DNA from: Oleisolibacter albus
GTDB lineage: Bacteria > Pseudomonadota > Alphaproteobacteria > Azospirillales > Azospirillaceae
DNA: 64,000 nucleotides
Reading direction: 5' to 3'
Assembly: GCF_003336875.1 (NCBI RefSeq)
Contig: NZ_QGNJ01000007.1
Span: 62,001-126,000 of the forward strand
Position 1 is the stretch's first letter. Each line of letters opens with the position of its first letter. Of this stretch, positions 29,537-38,335 are shown piece after piece. The notes below the pieces were generated by a model. That model saw only the letters and a program-made list of their open reading frames with translations. It made no database searches and was not told the DNA's origin. Both the position numbers and the translations under genes were made by a program.

Positions 29537-31741
29537 TTAGAAACGCATGCTCGCGGTCACGCCATAGGTGCGCGGCTCGATGATGAAGCCGGTGAGATTG
29601 TTGAAATCGATGCCGCCTTCCAGCTGCTTCTCGTTGGTGAGATTGCGGACGAAGGCGGAAATATCGAAGCGGTCATCATGATTATAGCCGACGCGCAGAC
29701 CCCCCAGCCAGTAAGCCTTGGAGTGGAACTCCTTGGACTCGTACAGGAAGAAATTGGCGCTGGTCTTGTAGGCCCAGTCGGTGAAGCCGTACAGCTCGCC
29801 ATCGCCCAGCGGGATGCCGTAGCGGGCGGTGGTGTTGACGATCCAGCGCGGCGCCTGCGGGAACGGATTGCCGTCGATCAGCGCCAGGGTGCGGCCACCG
29901 CGGGTCACCAGCGGATCGGTGACGGTGCAGCTGCGGCAGGTGCCGACGGCCACGTCGCTGTCCTTGATCTCCGTGTAGTTGTAGCTGGTGCCGGCGGTCA
30001 GCAGCAGGTTTTCCACCGGCTTGACCTCCAGCTCGGCCTCGAAGCCGGCGCCGATGCCCTTGTCGGCATTCAGCAGCGTGTTGGCGTTGCTGGCGCCACC
30101 CACGGCCGTGAACTGCTGGTCCTTCACCTCGTAATAGAAGCCGGTGAGGTTCAGGCGGGCCCGGCGGCCCCAAAGGTCGGACTTCACGCCGGCCTCATAG
30201 GAGGTGACGGTTTCCGAATTGGCCGTGGTGCTGGGCACGCCCGGATCGGTGCGCGGCTGGATCGACGGGGCGCGGAAGCCGGTGGCGATGCGGGCGAAGC
30301 CATGCACGCCGTCGGTGATGAGATAGTCGGCCGCCACGTCCCAGCTGACCTTGCTGTCGGACTTGCTGACCTTGGGGTCGGTGGTCACGGGCCGGCCAAC
30401 CTGATTGTAGAAGACCGTGTACTTGTTCAGGTCCTTCTGATCGTCGGTGTACCGCAGGCCGGCGGTCAGGGTCAGACGGTCGGTGACGTCGTAGCTGGCC
30501 TGGCCGAACAGGGCCCAGGCATCGTTCTTCTGACGGGAATAGGCGACGGTGCTCCAGCCCAGCGGATGCGTGGCGTTGCCGTAATTGATGTTCTGGAAGT
30601 GGACATTGTCGTGGAAATAGAAGAAGCCGCCCTGCCACTTCAGCGGACCGCTGTCGTTGGAGGACAGGCGCAGTTCCTGTGACACCTGATCCACGCCCGG
30701 AATGACGCTGGCGCTTTCCGCCGGGAAGGGAATGCCCGGATCACCCGTGAAGCTGCCGTCCACGTCGCCGCGGGAGAACACATCCACATATTCGTAGGCG
30801 GTGATCGAGGTCAGCGTCACCGGGCCGAAATCATAGGCGGCATCGATGGAGACACCGCGCTGATTGACCTCCTGGTCGTTGCCGCCATCCAGCGCCGCCT
30901 TATAGGGGCTGAAGCCGTCAACCAGATCGTTGGTGCCCGGCTTGATGATGTTGGCGCGGAAAACACGGGCAGTGCCATCCAGCGACCGCATATGGCCGTT
31001 GACCAGCACGGTCAGGCGGTCGTTCGGCGTGAACTCCACCTGCACGCGGGCGGCCGTGTCCTCGTAGCCTTCCAGGGAGTCGTTCTCGCCGGTGAAGCTG
31101 TTGTCCACATAGCCGTCGCGGCGCTGGTGCAGGAAGGAGACGCGCCCCTTGACCTTACCCTCGATCAGGCTGCCACCGACGGCACCCTCGGCCTCCATGG
31201 CGTTCCAGCGGCCATAGGACAGGCTGGCATAGCCCTCGGTCTCGTCGGTGGGCTTCTTCGACACCAGCTGGATGATGCCGGCCGGGGTGTTGCGGCCGAA
31301 CAGCGTGCCCTGCGGACCGCGCAGAACCTCGACCCGCTCCAGGTCGAAGGCCGGCATGCCCTTCAGCGCCGGATTTTCCAGCACCACATTGTCATAGACC
31401 AGACTGACCGGCTGCGAGGCGTTGAGGTCGAAGTCCGTGTTGCCCAGACCGCGGATATAAAAGCGCGGGAAGGTGCGACCGAAGGAGGATTCCGCCGTCA
31501 GCGACGGCACGCGGGCCGACAGGAAGCGGATGTCGGCGCCGCCGGCCGACACGTTCTGCAGCACATCGCCGCCCAGCGTCGCCACCGACACCGGCACGTC
31601 CTGCAGATTCTGTTCGCGCTTCTGCGCCGTGACGATGATTTCTTCCAGCGTGCCAGCGTCCTGCGCCTGGGCCGCCCCGAACAAAGCCAAGGACGCCACA
31701 GCGCCCATCAGGGACGCGCGTCCCGCAACCGAACGAACCAT
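29537..31741 (-). CDS. TonB-dependent outer-membrane receptor, substrate unknown
   Basis: This 734-residue receptor has a signal peptide ending GAAQAQ, a TonB box/plug start LEEIIVTAQKREQNLQDVPV, plug motif VEVLRGPQGTLFGRNTPAG and a barrel ending in Phe. The plug wording (AQKREQNLQDVPVSV) is that of the large FecA/sphingomonad-type receptor class, which imports siderophores, sugars or aromatics. It stands alone with its own terminator and a 16-bp operator-like palindrome 167 bases upstream (31908-31923), so it is separately regulated. The receptor is not adjacent to the lanthanide cluster, so a lanthanophore role cannot be claimed. Confidence 0.92.
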   Translation of the reverse strand: MVRSVAGRASLMGAVASLALFGAAQAQDAGTLEEIIVTAQKREQNLQDVPVSVATLGGDVLQNVSAGGADIRFLSARVPSLTAESSFGRTFPRFYIRGLGNTDFDLNASQPVSLVYDNVVLENPALKGMPAFDLERVEVLRGPQGTLFGRNTPAGIIQLVSKKPTDETEGYASLSYGRWNAMEAEGAVGGSLIEGKVKGRVSFLHQRRDGYVDNSFTGENDSLEGYEDTAARVQVEFTPNDRLTVLVNGHMRSLDGTARVFRANIIKPGTNDLVDGFSPYKAALDGGNDQEVNQRGVSIDAAYDFGPVTLTSITAYEYVDVFSRGDVDGSFTGDPGIPFPAESASVIPGVDQVSQELRLSSNDSGPLKWQGGFFYFHDNVHFQNINYGNATHPLGWSTVAYSRQKNDAWALFGQASYDVTDRLTLTAGLRYTDDQKDLNKYTVFYNQVGRPVTTDPKVSKSDSKVSWDVAADYLITDGVHGFARIATGFRAPSIQPRTDPGVPSTTANSETVTSYEAGVKSDLWGRRARLNLTGFYYEVKDQQFTAVGGASNANTLLNADKGIGAGFEAELEVKPVENLLLTAGTSYNYTEIKDSDVAVGTCRSCTVTDPLVTRGGRTLALIDGNPFPQAPRWIVNTTARYGIPLGDGELYGFTDWAYKTSANFFLYESKEFHSKAYWLGGLRVGYNHDDRFDISAFVRNLTNEKQLEGGIDFNNLTGFIIEPRTYGVTASMRF

Positions 31742-31907
31742 GGAATGAAGCCTCCCAACCGGTGAGCCGACGCGACCCCTGGTGGTTCATTCCCCCCCTG
31801 CCGACCGGTTGACGGATGCCTTGTGCCCTGCCGATCCGTCCGGCCGCCTCGTTGCGGCGGACCCTATGGAGACGACCGGCCCCTGTCAACAAACCGTCAT
31901 ACGATAG

Positions 31908-31923
31908 GGACACATCTGTGTCC
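31908..31923. promoter_or_regulatory. Operator-like palindrome upstream of the TonB receptor gene
   Basis: GGACACATCTGTGTCC is a perfect 7-bp inverted repeat with a two-base centre, 167 bases upstream of the receptor start. It has the size of a dimeric repressor or activator site. No regulator gene adjoins it, so the binding protein is unknown. Confidence 0.45.
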
Positions 31924-31972
31924 GCACCGCCACAGTCGGGCAGCCCGCAGAAAACAAGCGCAGAAGCAGGAT

Positions 31973-32146
31973 TCAGGAGGCGTTGCGGACACGCGCCAAC
32001 AAGGCCCGCCGATAACGGTGGGCTTTCAGCAACAGTGCCGGGTCCGCCGTGCCTTCGATGAACAGGCGGTCACCCGCGGAGCGCAGAGTGACCTTCTGGG
32101 CGGACAGGGCGGACATCAATCGATCGAGGGAACGGTCGGCACGCAT
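31973..32146 (-). CDS. Small protein resembling a TubC-type docking domain
   Basis: This encodes 57 residues from ATG 32146, which has AGGAG eight bases upstream (the frame extends only seven codons further). The sequence DRLMSALSAQKVTLRSAGDRLFIEG followed by a helical LLLKAHRYRRALLARVR has the strand-helix pattern of the TubC N-terminal docking domain found at the start of some nonribosomal peptide synthetase subunits. Here it is a stand-alone gene with no synthetase in the window. The docking resemblance is by eye and not proven. It lies 126 bases downstream of the DUF454 gene, same direction. Confidence 0.6.
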   Translation of the reverse strand: MRADRSLDRLMSALSAQKVTLRSAGDRLFIEGTADPALLLKAHRYRRALLARVRNAS

Positions 32147-32272
32147 GATCGGATCTCCTGCATCCATGATCCTGAACGGGGTCTCTTGGCAGGCCGGAAA
32201 GCCGGAAAGGACCCGCGACCCGGGGCGGGATCGCGGGCCAAGGTTTCCGACCGAAACACGGGTGCCCCCGGC

Positions 32273-32722
32273 TCAAGCGCCGGAACGCACCCGCACTGTC
32301 CGCGGCTCCGGTCGGGTCGCCAGCCACGCACCGACCAGGGCCAGGACAGCCCACCCTGCCGCGACGGCGACGGGTTGGCTGGCAGCAAGCGGTGCGAGCA
32401 CCGCTGCGGAAAGAAGAAGACCGGAAAGGGCGAAGGCCTTGCCCCGCCGGCTGATGGCGCCCTGTTCCAGGAACAGCCGGATGGGTGCGCCATAGCGGGG
32501 ATGGGCCAGCAGCCGTCCGGCGCGCTGATCCCCGGCCCGCAACAGGCACAGCACGGCCAGGATCCAGAAGATGGTGGTGGGCAGCAGCGGCACGGCCATG
32601 CCGATCCCGCCCAGCAGCACGAAGCCGTAACCAGCCAGCTTCCAGCCAGCCCGCGACAGCCGGCCTTGTACAGGACCGGGAGAGACGGGAACGGGCACTA
32701 TGTCGGACCGGGACGGCATCAT
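32273..32722 (-). CDS. YbaN-family (DUF454) membrane protein
   Basis: This 149-residue protein has three to four hydrophobic segments. It carries the DUF454/YbaN signature LLGGIGMAVPLLPTTIFWIL followed by a short cytosolic linker with a conserved HPRYG-type turn (LLAHPRYGAPIRLFLEQG) and two helices near the C-terminus. GGAG precedes ATG 32722; a GTG at 32755 is also possible. Function of the family is not known. The basic C-terminus (RPEPRTVRVRSGA) is probably cytosolic. Confidence 0.85.
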   Translation of the reverse strand: MMPSRSDIVPVPVSPGPVQGRLSRAGWKLAGYGFVLLGGIGMAVPLLPTTIFWILAVLCLLRAGDQRAGRLLAHPRYGAPIRLFLEQGAISRRGKAFALSGLLLSAAVLAPLAASQPVAVAAGWAVLALVGAWLATRPEPRTVRVRSGA

Positions 32723-32820
32723 CACCACTCCAATCTTCAGGAGGATGGTGACCACCCTCCCCTGACCGTATCAGCGCCTTGTCCGTGGTCCCGCTGAGGC
32801 GGACCCAACGGGACCGGGTG

Positions 32821-34290
32821 TTACTCGGCGGCTACCGCCGCAGGGGCCGCCGCCACGGCAAGAGCCGCCCGGACACCGGCGCCATAGTCCGGGTGGACCG
32901 TGTCGAACAGGGCCAACTGGCGCTCCACGATGAACGCCGGCACACCCTGCATGGCCGCAGCGATGTTCGAGAACAGGCGCTGCCTCTGGCCGGCGTCGAA
33001 CAGGCTGAACAAGGTCCGCGGCTGGCTGAAGTCGTCATTGCCCGCCCGGTGATCGTAGCGGTCGGCATCACCGGTGAGGCGCAACGGCGGCTCCTTCACG
33101 CCCGGGTCCTGGCTCGGGCCGTTGAAGCTGTTCGGCTCGTAGTAAACATCGGCGTTGCCCGTATCGTTGCGGAAGAACCGCATGGCCCCGTCCTTGTGAT
33201 AGTGATGGACCGGGCACTTCGGGGCGTTGACCGGCAGGGCCTCGTAATGGGTGCCCAACCGGTACCGGTGCGCATCGGCGTAGGAGAAGATGCGGGCCTG
33301 GAGCATCTTGTCCGGGCTGAAGCCGATCCCCGGCACCACGTTGGACGGGCTGAACGCCGCCTGTTCGATCTCGGCGAAGTAGTTGTCGGCGTTGCGGTTC
33401 AGCTCAACCACCCCCACCTCGATCAGCGGATAGTCGCCATGTGGCCAGACCTTGGTCAGATCGAAGGGATTGTAGGGCGTCTTTTCCGCATCCAGCTCCG
33501 GCATGACCTGGACATACATGGTCCAGCGCGGGAATTCGCCGCGCTCGATCGAGCCGAACAGATCCTCCTGATAGCTTTCGCGGGTCTGGCCGATGACCTG
33601 GGCGGATTCCGCGTTGGTCAGATAGCGGTGGCCCTGCCGGGTCTTGAAGTGGAACTTCACCCAGAAGCGCTCGCCATTGTCGTTCCAGAAGCTGAAGGTG
33701 TGGCTGCCATAGCCGTTCATGAAACGCGGGCTGGGCGGCAGACCACGGTCGCTCATCAGGATGGTGACCTGATGCAGGCTTTCCGGCGACAGGCTCCAGA
33801 AGTCCCACATGGCGGTGGGCGAGCGCAGGTTGGTGCGGGGATGCCGCTTCTGCGTATGGATGAAGTCCGGGAACTTCAGCGGATCGCGGACGAAGAAGAC
33901 CGGCGTGTTGTTGCCGACCAGATCCCAGTTGCCGTCCTCGGTGTAGAATTTCATGGCGAAGCCGCGCACATCGCGCTCGGCATCGGCGGCGCCCAGTTCA
34001 CCCGCCACGGTGGAGAAGCGGATCAGCAGATCCGTCGTCTTGCCGACCTCCCCAAACAGCTTGGCCCGGGTGAAGCGGGTGATATCCTGCGTGACCGTCA
34101 GCGTGCCGAAGGCGCCCCAGCCCTTGGCATGCACCACGCGCTCGGGGATGCGCTCACGGTTCTGATGCGCCAGCTTCTCGATCAGCTGGTAGTCCTGAAG
34201 CAGGACGGGGCCGCGGGCACCGGCGGTGAGGCTGTTCTGGTTGTCGGCGACAGGGGCGCCGGCGGTGGTGGTCATGCGCGGAGGGGTCAT
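32821..34290 (-). CDS. katA: Monofunctional small-subunit catalase
   Basis: This 489-residue haem catalase has the distal His54 in [13 protein letters not shown], Asn127 in [14 protein letters not shown] and the proximal haem-ligand Tyr337 in [14 protein letters not shown] with Arg333 ahead of it. Length fits the clade 3 KatA group. GGGAG precedes ATG 34290. It converts hydrogen peroxide to water and oxygen in the cytosol. The divergent gene at 34462 is an OxyR-type activator, and an OxyR-like dyad lies between them, so peroxide induction is expected. Confidence 0.95.
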   Translation of the reverse strand: MTPPRMTTTAGAPVADNQNSLTAGARGPVLLQDYQLIEKLAHQNRERIPERVVHAKGWGAFGTLTVTQDITRFTRAKLFGEVGKTTDLLIRFSTVAGELGAADAERDVRGFAMKFYTEDGNWDLVGNNTPVFFVRDPLKFPDFIHTQKRHPRTNLRSPTAMWDFWSLSPESLHQVTILMSDRGLPPSPRFMNGYGSHTFSFWNDNGERFWVKFHFKTRQGHRYLTNAESAQVIGQTRESYQEDLFGSIERGEFPRWTMYVQVMPELDAEKTPYNPFDLTKVWPHGDYPLIEVGVVELNRNADNYFAEIEQAAFSPSNVVPGIGFSPDKMLQARIFSYADAHRYRLGTHYEALPVNAPKCPVHHYHKDGAMRFFRNDTGNADVYYEPNSFNGPSQDPGVKEPPLRLTGDADRYDHRAGNDDFSQPRTLFSLFDAGQRQRLFSNIAAAMQGVPAFIVERQLALFDTVHPDYGAGVRAALAVAAAPAAVAAE

Positions 34291-34388
34291 GGCTGGTTCT
34301 CCCGGGTTCGGGCCGGCGGGCCGGCTTCTGGTTGTGGAGCCTAGGGGCGGATCGGTTTTCGGTGAAATCGATTGTTCGGATTGATATG

Positions 34389-34403
34389 ATAGTCTTCACC
34401 TAT
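34389..34403. promoter_or_regulatory. Candidate OxyR half-operator between katA and oxyR
   Basis: The intergenic region contains ATAG-N7-CTAT (ATAG at 34389, CTAT at 34400), which matches the dyad of the OxyR consensus. It is 99 bases from the catalase start and 59 from oxyR. A second matching half-site at the expected spacing is not convincing. The role is inferred from motif and location. Confidence 0.6.
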
Positions 34404-34461
34404 CGTCGGTCCGCCCCGCCGACATCCAGAATCCCCGCGGGCACCGGAAACCCGTTCTGCG

Positions 34462-35394
34462 ATGAACCTTCGTGATCTGCGTTACCTGATCGCCGTGGCC
34501 GAGCACCGTCATTTCGGCCGCGCCGCCGAGGCCTGCCATGTCAGCCAACCCACCCTCAGCGGGCAGATCCGCAAGCTGGAGGAGGAGTTGGGCGTTATCC
34601 TGTTCGAGCGCACCAGCCGGCTGGTGGTGCCGACCCCGTTGGCGGAGTCCATGCTGGTGCATGCCCGTGCGTCGGTGGAACAGGCCGATGCCCTGCGCGA
34701 ACTGGCCCGGGCCGGCCGCGATCCCTATGCCGGCCGCTTCCGCCTGGGCATGATCCCCACCCTTGCCCCCTACGTCATGCCCTGGCTGCTGCCGGCCCTG
34801 AAGCGCAGCCTGCCGGCCCTGCAGCCTGCGGTATGGGAGGATGTGACCGACAGCCTGATCGCCCGGCTGCGCCGGCATGAGCTGGACGGCATCCTGATCG
34901 CCAGCCCGCCGGAAGGGGAGGATCTGGCTGCGGCCCTGGTCTTCGAGGAACCGTTCCTGGCCGCCCTGCCGGCAGGCCAAGCGCTGGCGGCGCGGGCGAC
35001 CCTGTCGGAGCAGGACCTGCTGGGTACGGACCTGCTGCTGCTGGCCGAGGGGCATTGCCTGCGCGACCAGGCACTGGCGCTCTGCGGCACCGCCCCGGCG
35101 GAGGGTGCCGATCTGCGGGCCACCAGTCTGGAGACGCTGCTGAACCTGGTGACGGCCGGCATGGGCAGCACCCTGGTCCCGGCCCTGGCCGTCCGCCAGC
35201 TGGCCCGCGAGCGTGGCGGGCTGGCCTTGCGCCCCGTGGAGGGCGGCCGGGCCAGCCGTGGCATCCGGCTGGCCGGGCGGACGGGATATCCCCGCCAGGC
35301 GTTGCTGGACCGGCTGGCGACTCTGCTGGCCGCCGAGGTGCCAAGCGATAGCGGTTGCCGGCCGGCCATTCCGGCCCCGCGAGTCCACGCCTGA
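34462..35394 (+). CDS. oxyR: LysR-family peroxide regulator
   Basis: This 310-residue protein has an N-terminal winged helix-turn-helix (MNLRDLRYLIAVAEHRHFGR, AEACHVSQPTLSGQIRKLEEE) and a C-terminal effector domain. The OxyR redox cysteine pair is represented by Cys199-type GHCLRDQAL (residues near 200) and a second Cys within ALALCGTAP about nine residues on, the usual CX8C arrangement. It senses hydrogen peroxide by disulfide formation and activates katA. It is divergent to the catalase gene with a candidate OxyR dyad between. A strong hairpin follows its stop. Confidence 0.93.
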   Translation: MNLRDLRYLIAVAEHRHFGRAAEACHVSQPTLSGQIRKLEEELGVILFERTSRLVVPTPLAESMLVHARASVEQADALRELARAGRDPYAGRFRLGMIPTLAPYVMPWLLPALKRSLPALQPAVWEDVTDSLIARLRRHELDGILIASPPEGEDLAAALVFEEPFLAALPAGQALAARATLSEQDLLGTDLLLLAEGHCLRDQALALCGTAPAEGADLRATSLETLLNLVTAGMGSTLVPALAVRQLARERGGLALRPVEGGRASRGIRLAGRTGYPRQALLDRLATLLAAEVPSDSGCRPAIPAPRVHA

Positions 35395-35435
35395 GCCGGC
35401 CTGCGGCGGGCGAGCCCCCCACCCGCCGCAAGCCG
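35395..35435. terminator. Bidirectional hairpin between oxyR and porin genes
   Basis: Nested inverted repeats (GCCGG / CCGGC flanking GCGGCGGG / CCCGCCGC) lie between the oxyR stop and the convergent porin stop at 35448. No U-run is seen, so the termination call rests on placement and stem strength. Confidence 0.6.
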
Positions 35436-35447
35436 GAGAGGATCCGG

Positions 35448-36848
35448 TCAGAAGAACAGGATGGCGCCCAGGGCGATGGTGTCGGACTCCGCCTTGTTGC
35501 CGCCATGGGCCTTGGCCGTGGTGTTGATGTATTCCCCGATCAGCGACACCCAATCGGTCAGGCCGTACTTCACCTGTCCGACCCAGGATTTGTTGACCTT
35601 GACCAGGGTCGGGTTGATCTCGCCACCGGTCAGATCCAGCCGGCTTTCGCCATAGCTGGCCCCCAGGGTGAGTTTGCGGAGCAGGGTGTAGGTGCCCTGG
35701 ACATAGAAGCCGTCGCTATCGCGCTTGTTGCCGGCCGCATCGGTGGCCAGGATGAACAGACCCGTGGTGCCGATCCCCTCGCCCGTATAGTAATAGCCGG
35801 CCAGACTGGCATCCCCCAGGGTGACGCTGCCGCCCACATCGATGCCGCTGCCGCGGTAGCTGTCGAGGCCGCCCGTGGCATCGTGCTTCTGGGTGATGGC
35901 ACTGGCCCACAGCTTGCCGGTGACGGCACCGGCCTTCAGCGCATAGGTGATTTCGCCCTGGAAGCCAGGCTGGCTGTTCTCCTCGTCCGTGCCCGCCGTC
36001 CGCAGGGGCTGGAACACGCCCACGGCCAGTTGCACCCCGGCGAAGCTGGGGGAGGTGTAGGTGATCTGCGGCTGGAAGTCGGTGTAGATGTAGCCGACGC
36101 CGATGCGGCCCAGCGAGGTGTTGCTGGGGGCGGCGTTGCCGGCCGCCGTGCCGATGGAGAGCAGGGTGATGTCGGTGAGGATGGCCTCCGACGCGAACAG
36201 GCCGATATCGCGGCCGATCTTGACCTCGCCCAGCTGCGGCTTGCCGAAGGTCAGATAGGTCTGGCGGAAGTCGATGCCCGACGTGGCCAGCGCCGTGGGA
36301 TTGCCGGACGAATTGGCGCCGCCCTCGCCCCAGCTGACGCTGTCGATGCCGGGATACATGCCGAAATGGGCGCCCACGTCCCAACCATCCTGGGTCGTGG
36401 TCACGTCGAACTTCAGGAAGCCGGGCAACAGGCCGTTGCGCACCGACGAGGTATCTCCCCCGACATTGATGACGCCGCCGGTCACCGTCTTGGTCGGTCC
36501 CGGATCGTCGCCGCTGTCATGGACATAGAAGCCGTTGACCGACCCGGACAATTTCAGCTCGACCGCACCGATCTTGAGCCCGACACCCTTGTCGGTGGTA
36601 CGGACGACGGTGGAATCCAGGGCGGTGGCCGTGGCCGGCGGCACCGCCGGTGTCCGTGCCGCTTCGACCCGACGCGCATCCTCCTCCGCTTTCCGCTGGC
36701 TGAGAGCGCGGTATTCCTGGTCGGTCAGGATTCCCTTGGTCCGCAATTGCTGCAACAGATCGTCGGTGGTGTCCGCCTGTGCAGACACGGCGGTGGTAAT
36801 GGCGGCACCCAGGCAGGCGCCGGCCAGAAACAATCCCCGGACGTTCAT
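35448..36848 (-). CDS. Outer-membrane porin with coiled-coil N-terminus
   Basis: This 466-residue protein starts at ATG 36848 (GGAGGAGAGG just upstream) with a signal peptide ending VSAQA. Residues about 25-65 are charged and helical (DLLQQLRTKGILTDQEYRAL, then QRKAEEDARRVEAA), resembling a short SHOCT-like stretch. About 16 amphipathic beta-strands follow, typical of gram-negative porins, ending AILFF. It would allow diffusion of small solutes. It is convergent with oxyR and divergent from the nitrate/taurine-type importer at 37301, so it could be the outer-membrane route for that importer's substrate; this is inference. Confidence 0.85.
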   Translation of the reverse strand: MNVRGLFLAGACLGAAITTAVSAQADTTDDLLQQLRTKGILTDQEYRALSQRKAEEDARRVEAARTPAVPPATATALDSTVVRTTDKGVGLKIGAVELKLSGSVNGFYVHDSGDDPGPTKTVTGGVINVGGDTSSVRNGLLPGFLKFDVTTTQDGWDVGAHFGMYPGIDSVSWGEGGANSSGNPTALATSGIDFRQTYLTFGKPQLGEVKIGRDIGLFASEAILTDITLLSIGTAAGNAAPSNTSLGRIGVGYIYTDFQPQITYTSPSFAGVQLAVGVFQPLRTAGTDEENSQPGFQGEITYALKAGAVTGKLWASAITQKHDATGGLDSYRGSGIDVGGSVTLGDASLAGYYYTGEGIGTTGLFILATDAAGNKRDSDGFYVQGTYTLLRKLTLGASYGESRLDLTGGEINPTLVKVNKSWVGQVKYGLTDWVSLIGEYINTTAKAHGGNKAESDTIALGAILFF

Positions 36849-37300
36849 TTCCTCTCCTCCCATGTCGGCGGGCCTGATTTATCATCAGCACCGCATAGTT
36901 TTTTGAGCAGACCGCAAAGTTTCTGCCAGCCACACCGAAGGAATGGCTGCGATCAGAACAGCATGCAGCGGAATGCTAGAGGCTTATATCGCCCCTCTAT
37001 ACAGGACTTTGGTTTTCGCTGCCCCTCTATGGCGACATGACAGGCGCCAGGGAAATGCCATACAGGTATTGCTTCACCGTCCATTTTTCATCCCGGATGG
37101 ATATCTGCACTGCAACAGCGGGCGAAAACAGTGTGGCCGGCCCGCGTCTATTCCACCACAGCGGGGGACCGGGGCTGCCGCACTCCCACCGTCATTGACC
37201 CTTCGTCTAATATCGGCGGCGGTTCCCTCTCTCCTACGATAGGCTCGCGCTGCGGTGACGATGTGGATGGCAGACGGCCGGCAGCGGGTGGGAGAACGCC
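36849..37300. other. Divergent intergenic region between the porin and an ABC importer
   Basis: This 452-base stretch has no supported gene. It contains a 10-base direct repeat at 30-base spacing (36991 and 37021) that may be regulatory, and AT-richer DNA near 36890-37060 where promoters are likely. Confidence 0.55.
36991..37030. repeat. Direct repeat, 30-bp period
   Basis: GCCCCTCTAT occurs at 36991-37000 and again at 37021-37030, exactly 30 bases apart (about three helical turns), with a partly inverted copy (CTAGAGGC) just upstream near 36976. The helical phasing suggests a site bound by a dimer or by two regulator molecules. It lies about 270 bases upstream of the ABC importer and about 140 upstream of the porin. 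Confidence 0.45.
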
Positions 37301-38329
37301 ATGCGCCGTGCGATCACGCGCCCCGCATGCGAACAGGTGGCGCGTCGGCGGCTGCTGTCGGGCATGGCAGCCCTGGGCATGATGGCCGTAGCCGGGCGGG
37401 CCGGGCCGGTGCGGGCCGCCGACGCCAGCATCCGCGTCGGCATGCTGCCCTATGGCACCGTTCATTGGGAGCTGGAGACCATCCGGCGCCTGGGTCTGGA
37501 CCGGGACAACGCCGTGGCCCTGTCACCGGTCGAGCTGGCCGGTCCCCAGGCCGGACAGATCGCGCTGCAGGGCGGCGCGGCCGACATCATCGCCAGCGAC
37601 TTCCTGTGGGTGGCGCGGCAGCGCGCCGCCGGGATACCCCTGACCTTCATTCCCTATTCCAGTGCCGCCGGCGCGATGGTCGTGCCGGGCGGATCCCGCC
37701 TGTCCGGCATCGGTGATCTGGAAGGGGCCCGCATCGGCGTGGCCGGCGGGCCGTTGGACAAGGGATGGCTGCTGCTGAAAGCGGTCGCCGCCCGTCGGCA
37801 CGGGCTGGATCTCGACAAGGCAGCCAGCCCGGTCTTCGCCGCCCCGCCCCTGCTGTCGCAGCAGTTGGAGGCCGGGCGGCTGGAGGCGGTGCTGACCTAC
37901 TGGCATTTTGCCGCCCGGCTGGAGGCCAGGGGCATGCGTCAGCTGGTAGGGGTGCAGGACTTGGCCCGCGGGCTGGGATTGGAGGGGGATGTGCCGCTGC
38001 TGGGCTACGTGTTCCGGGAGGATTGGGCCCGCGCCAACCCCGATGCCATCGCCGGCTTCGCCACCGCATCCCGGCAGGCCAAGTCCGTCTTGCAACGGGA
38101 CGACCGGGCCTGGACGGCGCTACGGCCGCTGATGGAGGCGGCAGACGACGCCACGGCCGTGCGTCTGCGCGACCGGTTCCGCGCCGGCATCCCGCAGCGC
38201 TGGGGGATGGCGGAACGTCAGCAGGCGGAGCGTTTATTCGCCCTGCTGGCCGACCTGGGCGGTCCGGCGCTGGTCGGCACATCTGGCCACATCCCCGACG
38301 GCACCTTCTGGCCACTGGACTGGGGCTGA
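37301..38329 (+). CDS. ABC transporter binding protein of nitrate/sulfonate/taurine type
   Basis: This 342-residue protein has an N-terminal twin-arginine-like stretch (VARRRLLSGMAALGM) and a cleavage region ending VRAA, then the SsuA/TauA fold (IRVGMLPYGTVHWELETI, GGAADIIASDFLWVARQR, GARIGVAGGPLDKGWLLLK). It is the first gene of a rightward three-gene importer (permease 38336, ATPase 39054). The system belongs with nitrate/sulfonate/bicarbonate importers, but proteins of this subgroup are also often found beside quinoprotein and formaldehyde genes, as here, so the substrate is uncertain. The twin-arginine feature suggests possible Tat export. Confidence 0.85.
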   Translation: MRRAITRPACEQVARRRLLSGMAALGMMAVAGRAGPVRAADASIRVGMLPYGTVHWELETIRRLGLDRDNAVALSPVELAGPQAGQIALQGGAADIIASDFLWVARQRAAGIPLTFIPYSSAAGAMVVPGGSRLSGIGDLEGARIGVAGGPLDKGWLLLKAVAARRHGLDLDKAASPVFAAPPLLSQQLEAGRLEAVLTYWHFAARLEARGMRQLVGVQDLARGLGLEGDVPLLGYVFREDWARANPDAIAGFATASRQAKSVLQRDDRAWTALRPLMEAADDATAVRLRDRFRAGIPQRWGMAERQQAERLFALLADLGGPALVGTSGHIPDGTFWPLDWG

Positions 38330-38335
38330 TCGGCC

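Noticed and set aside
32787-32815. Terminator after the catalase gene
   Set aside because: A 7-bp GGTCCCG / CGGGACC stem is present but the loop is large and there is no U-run, so it was not listed.
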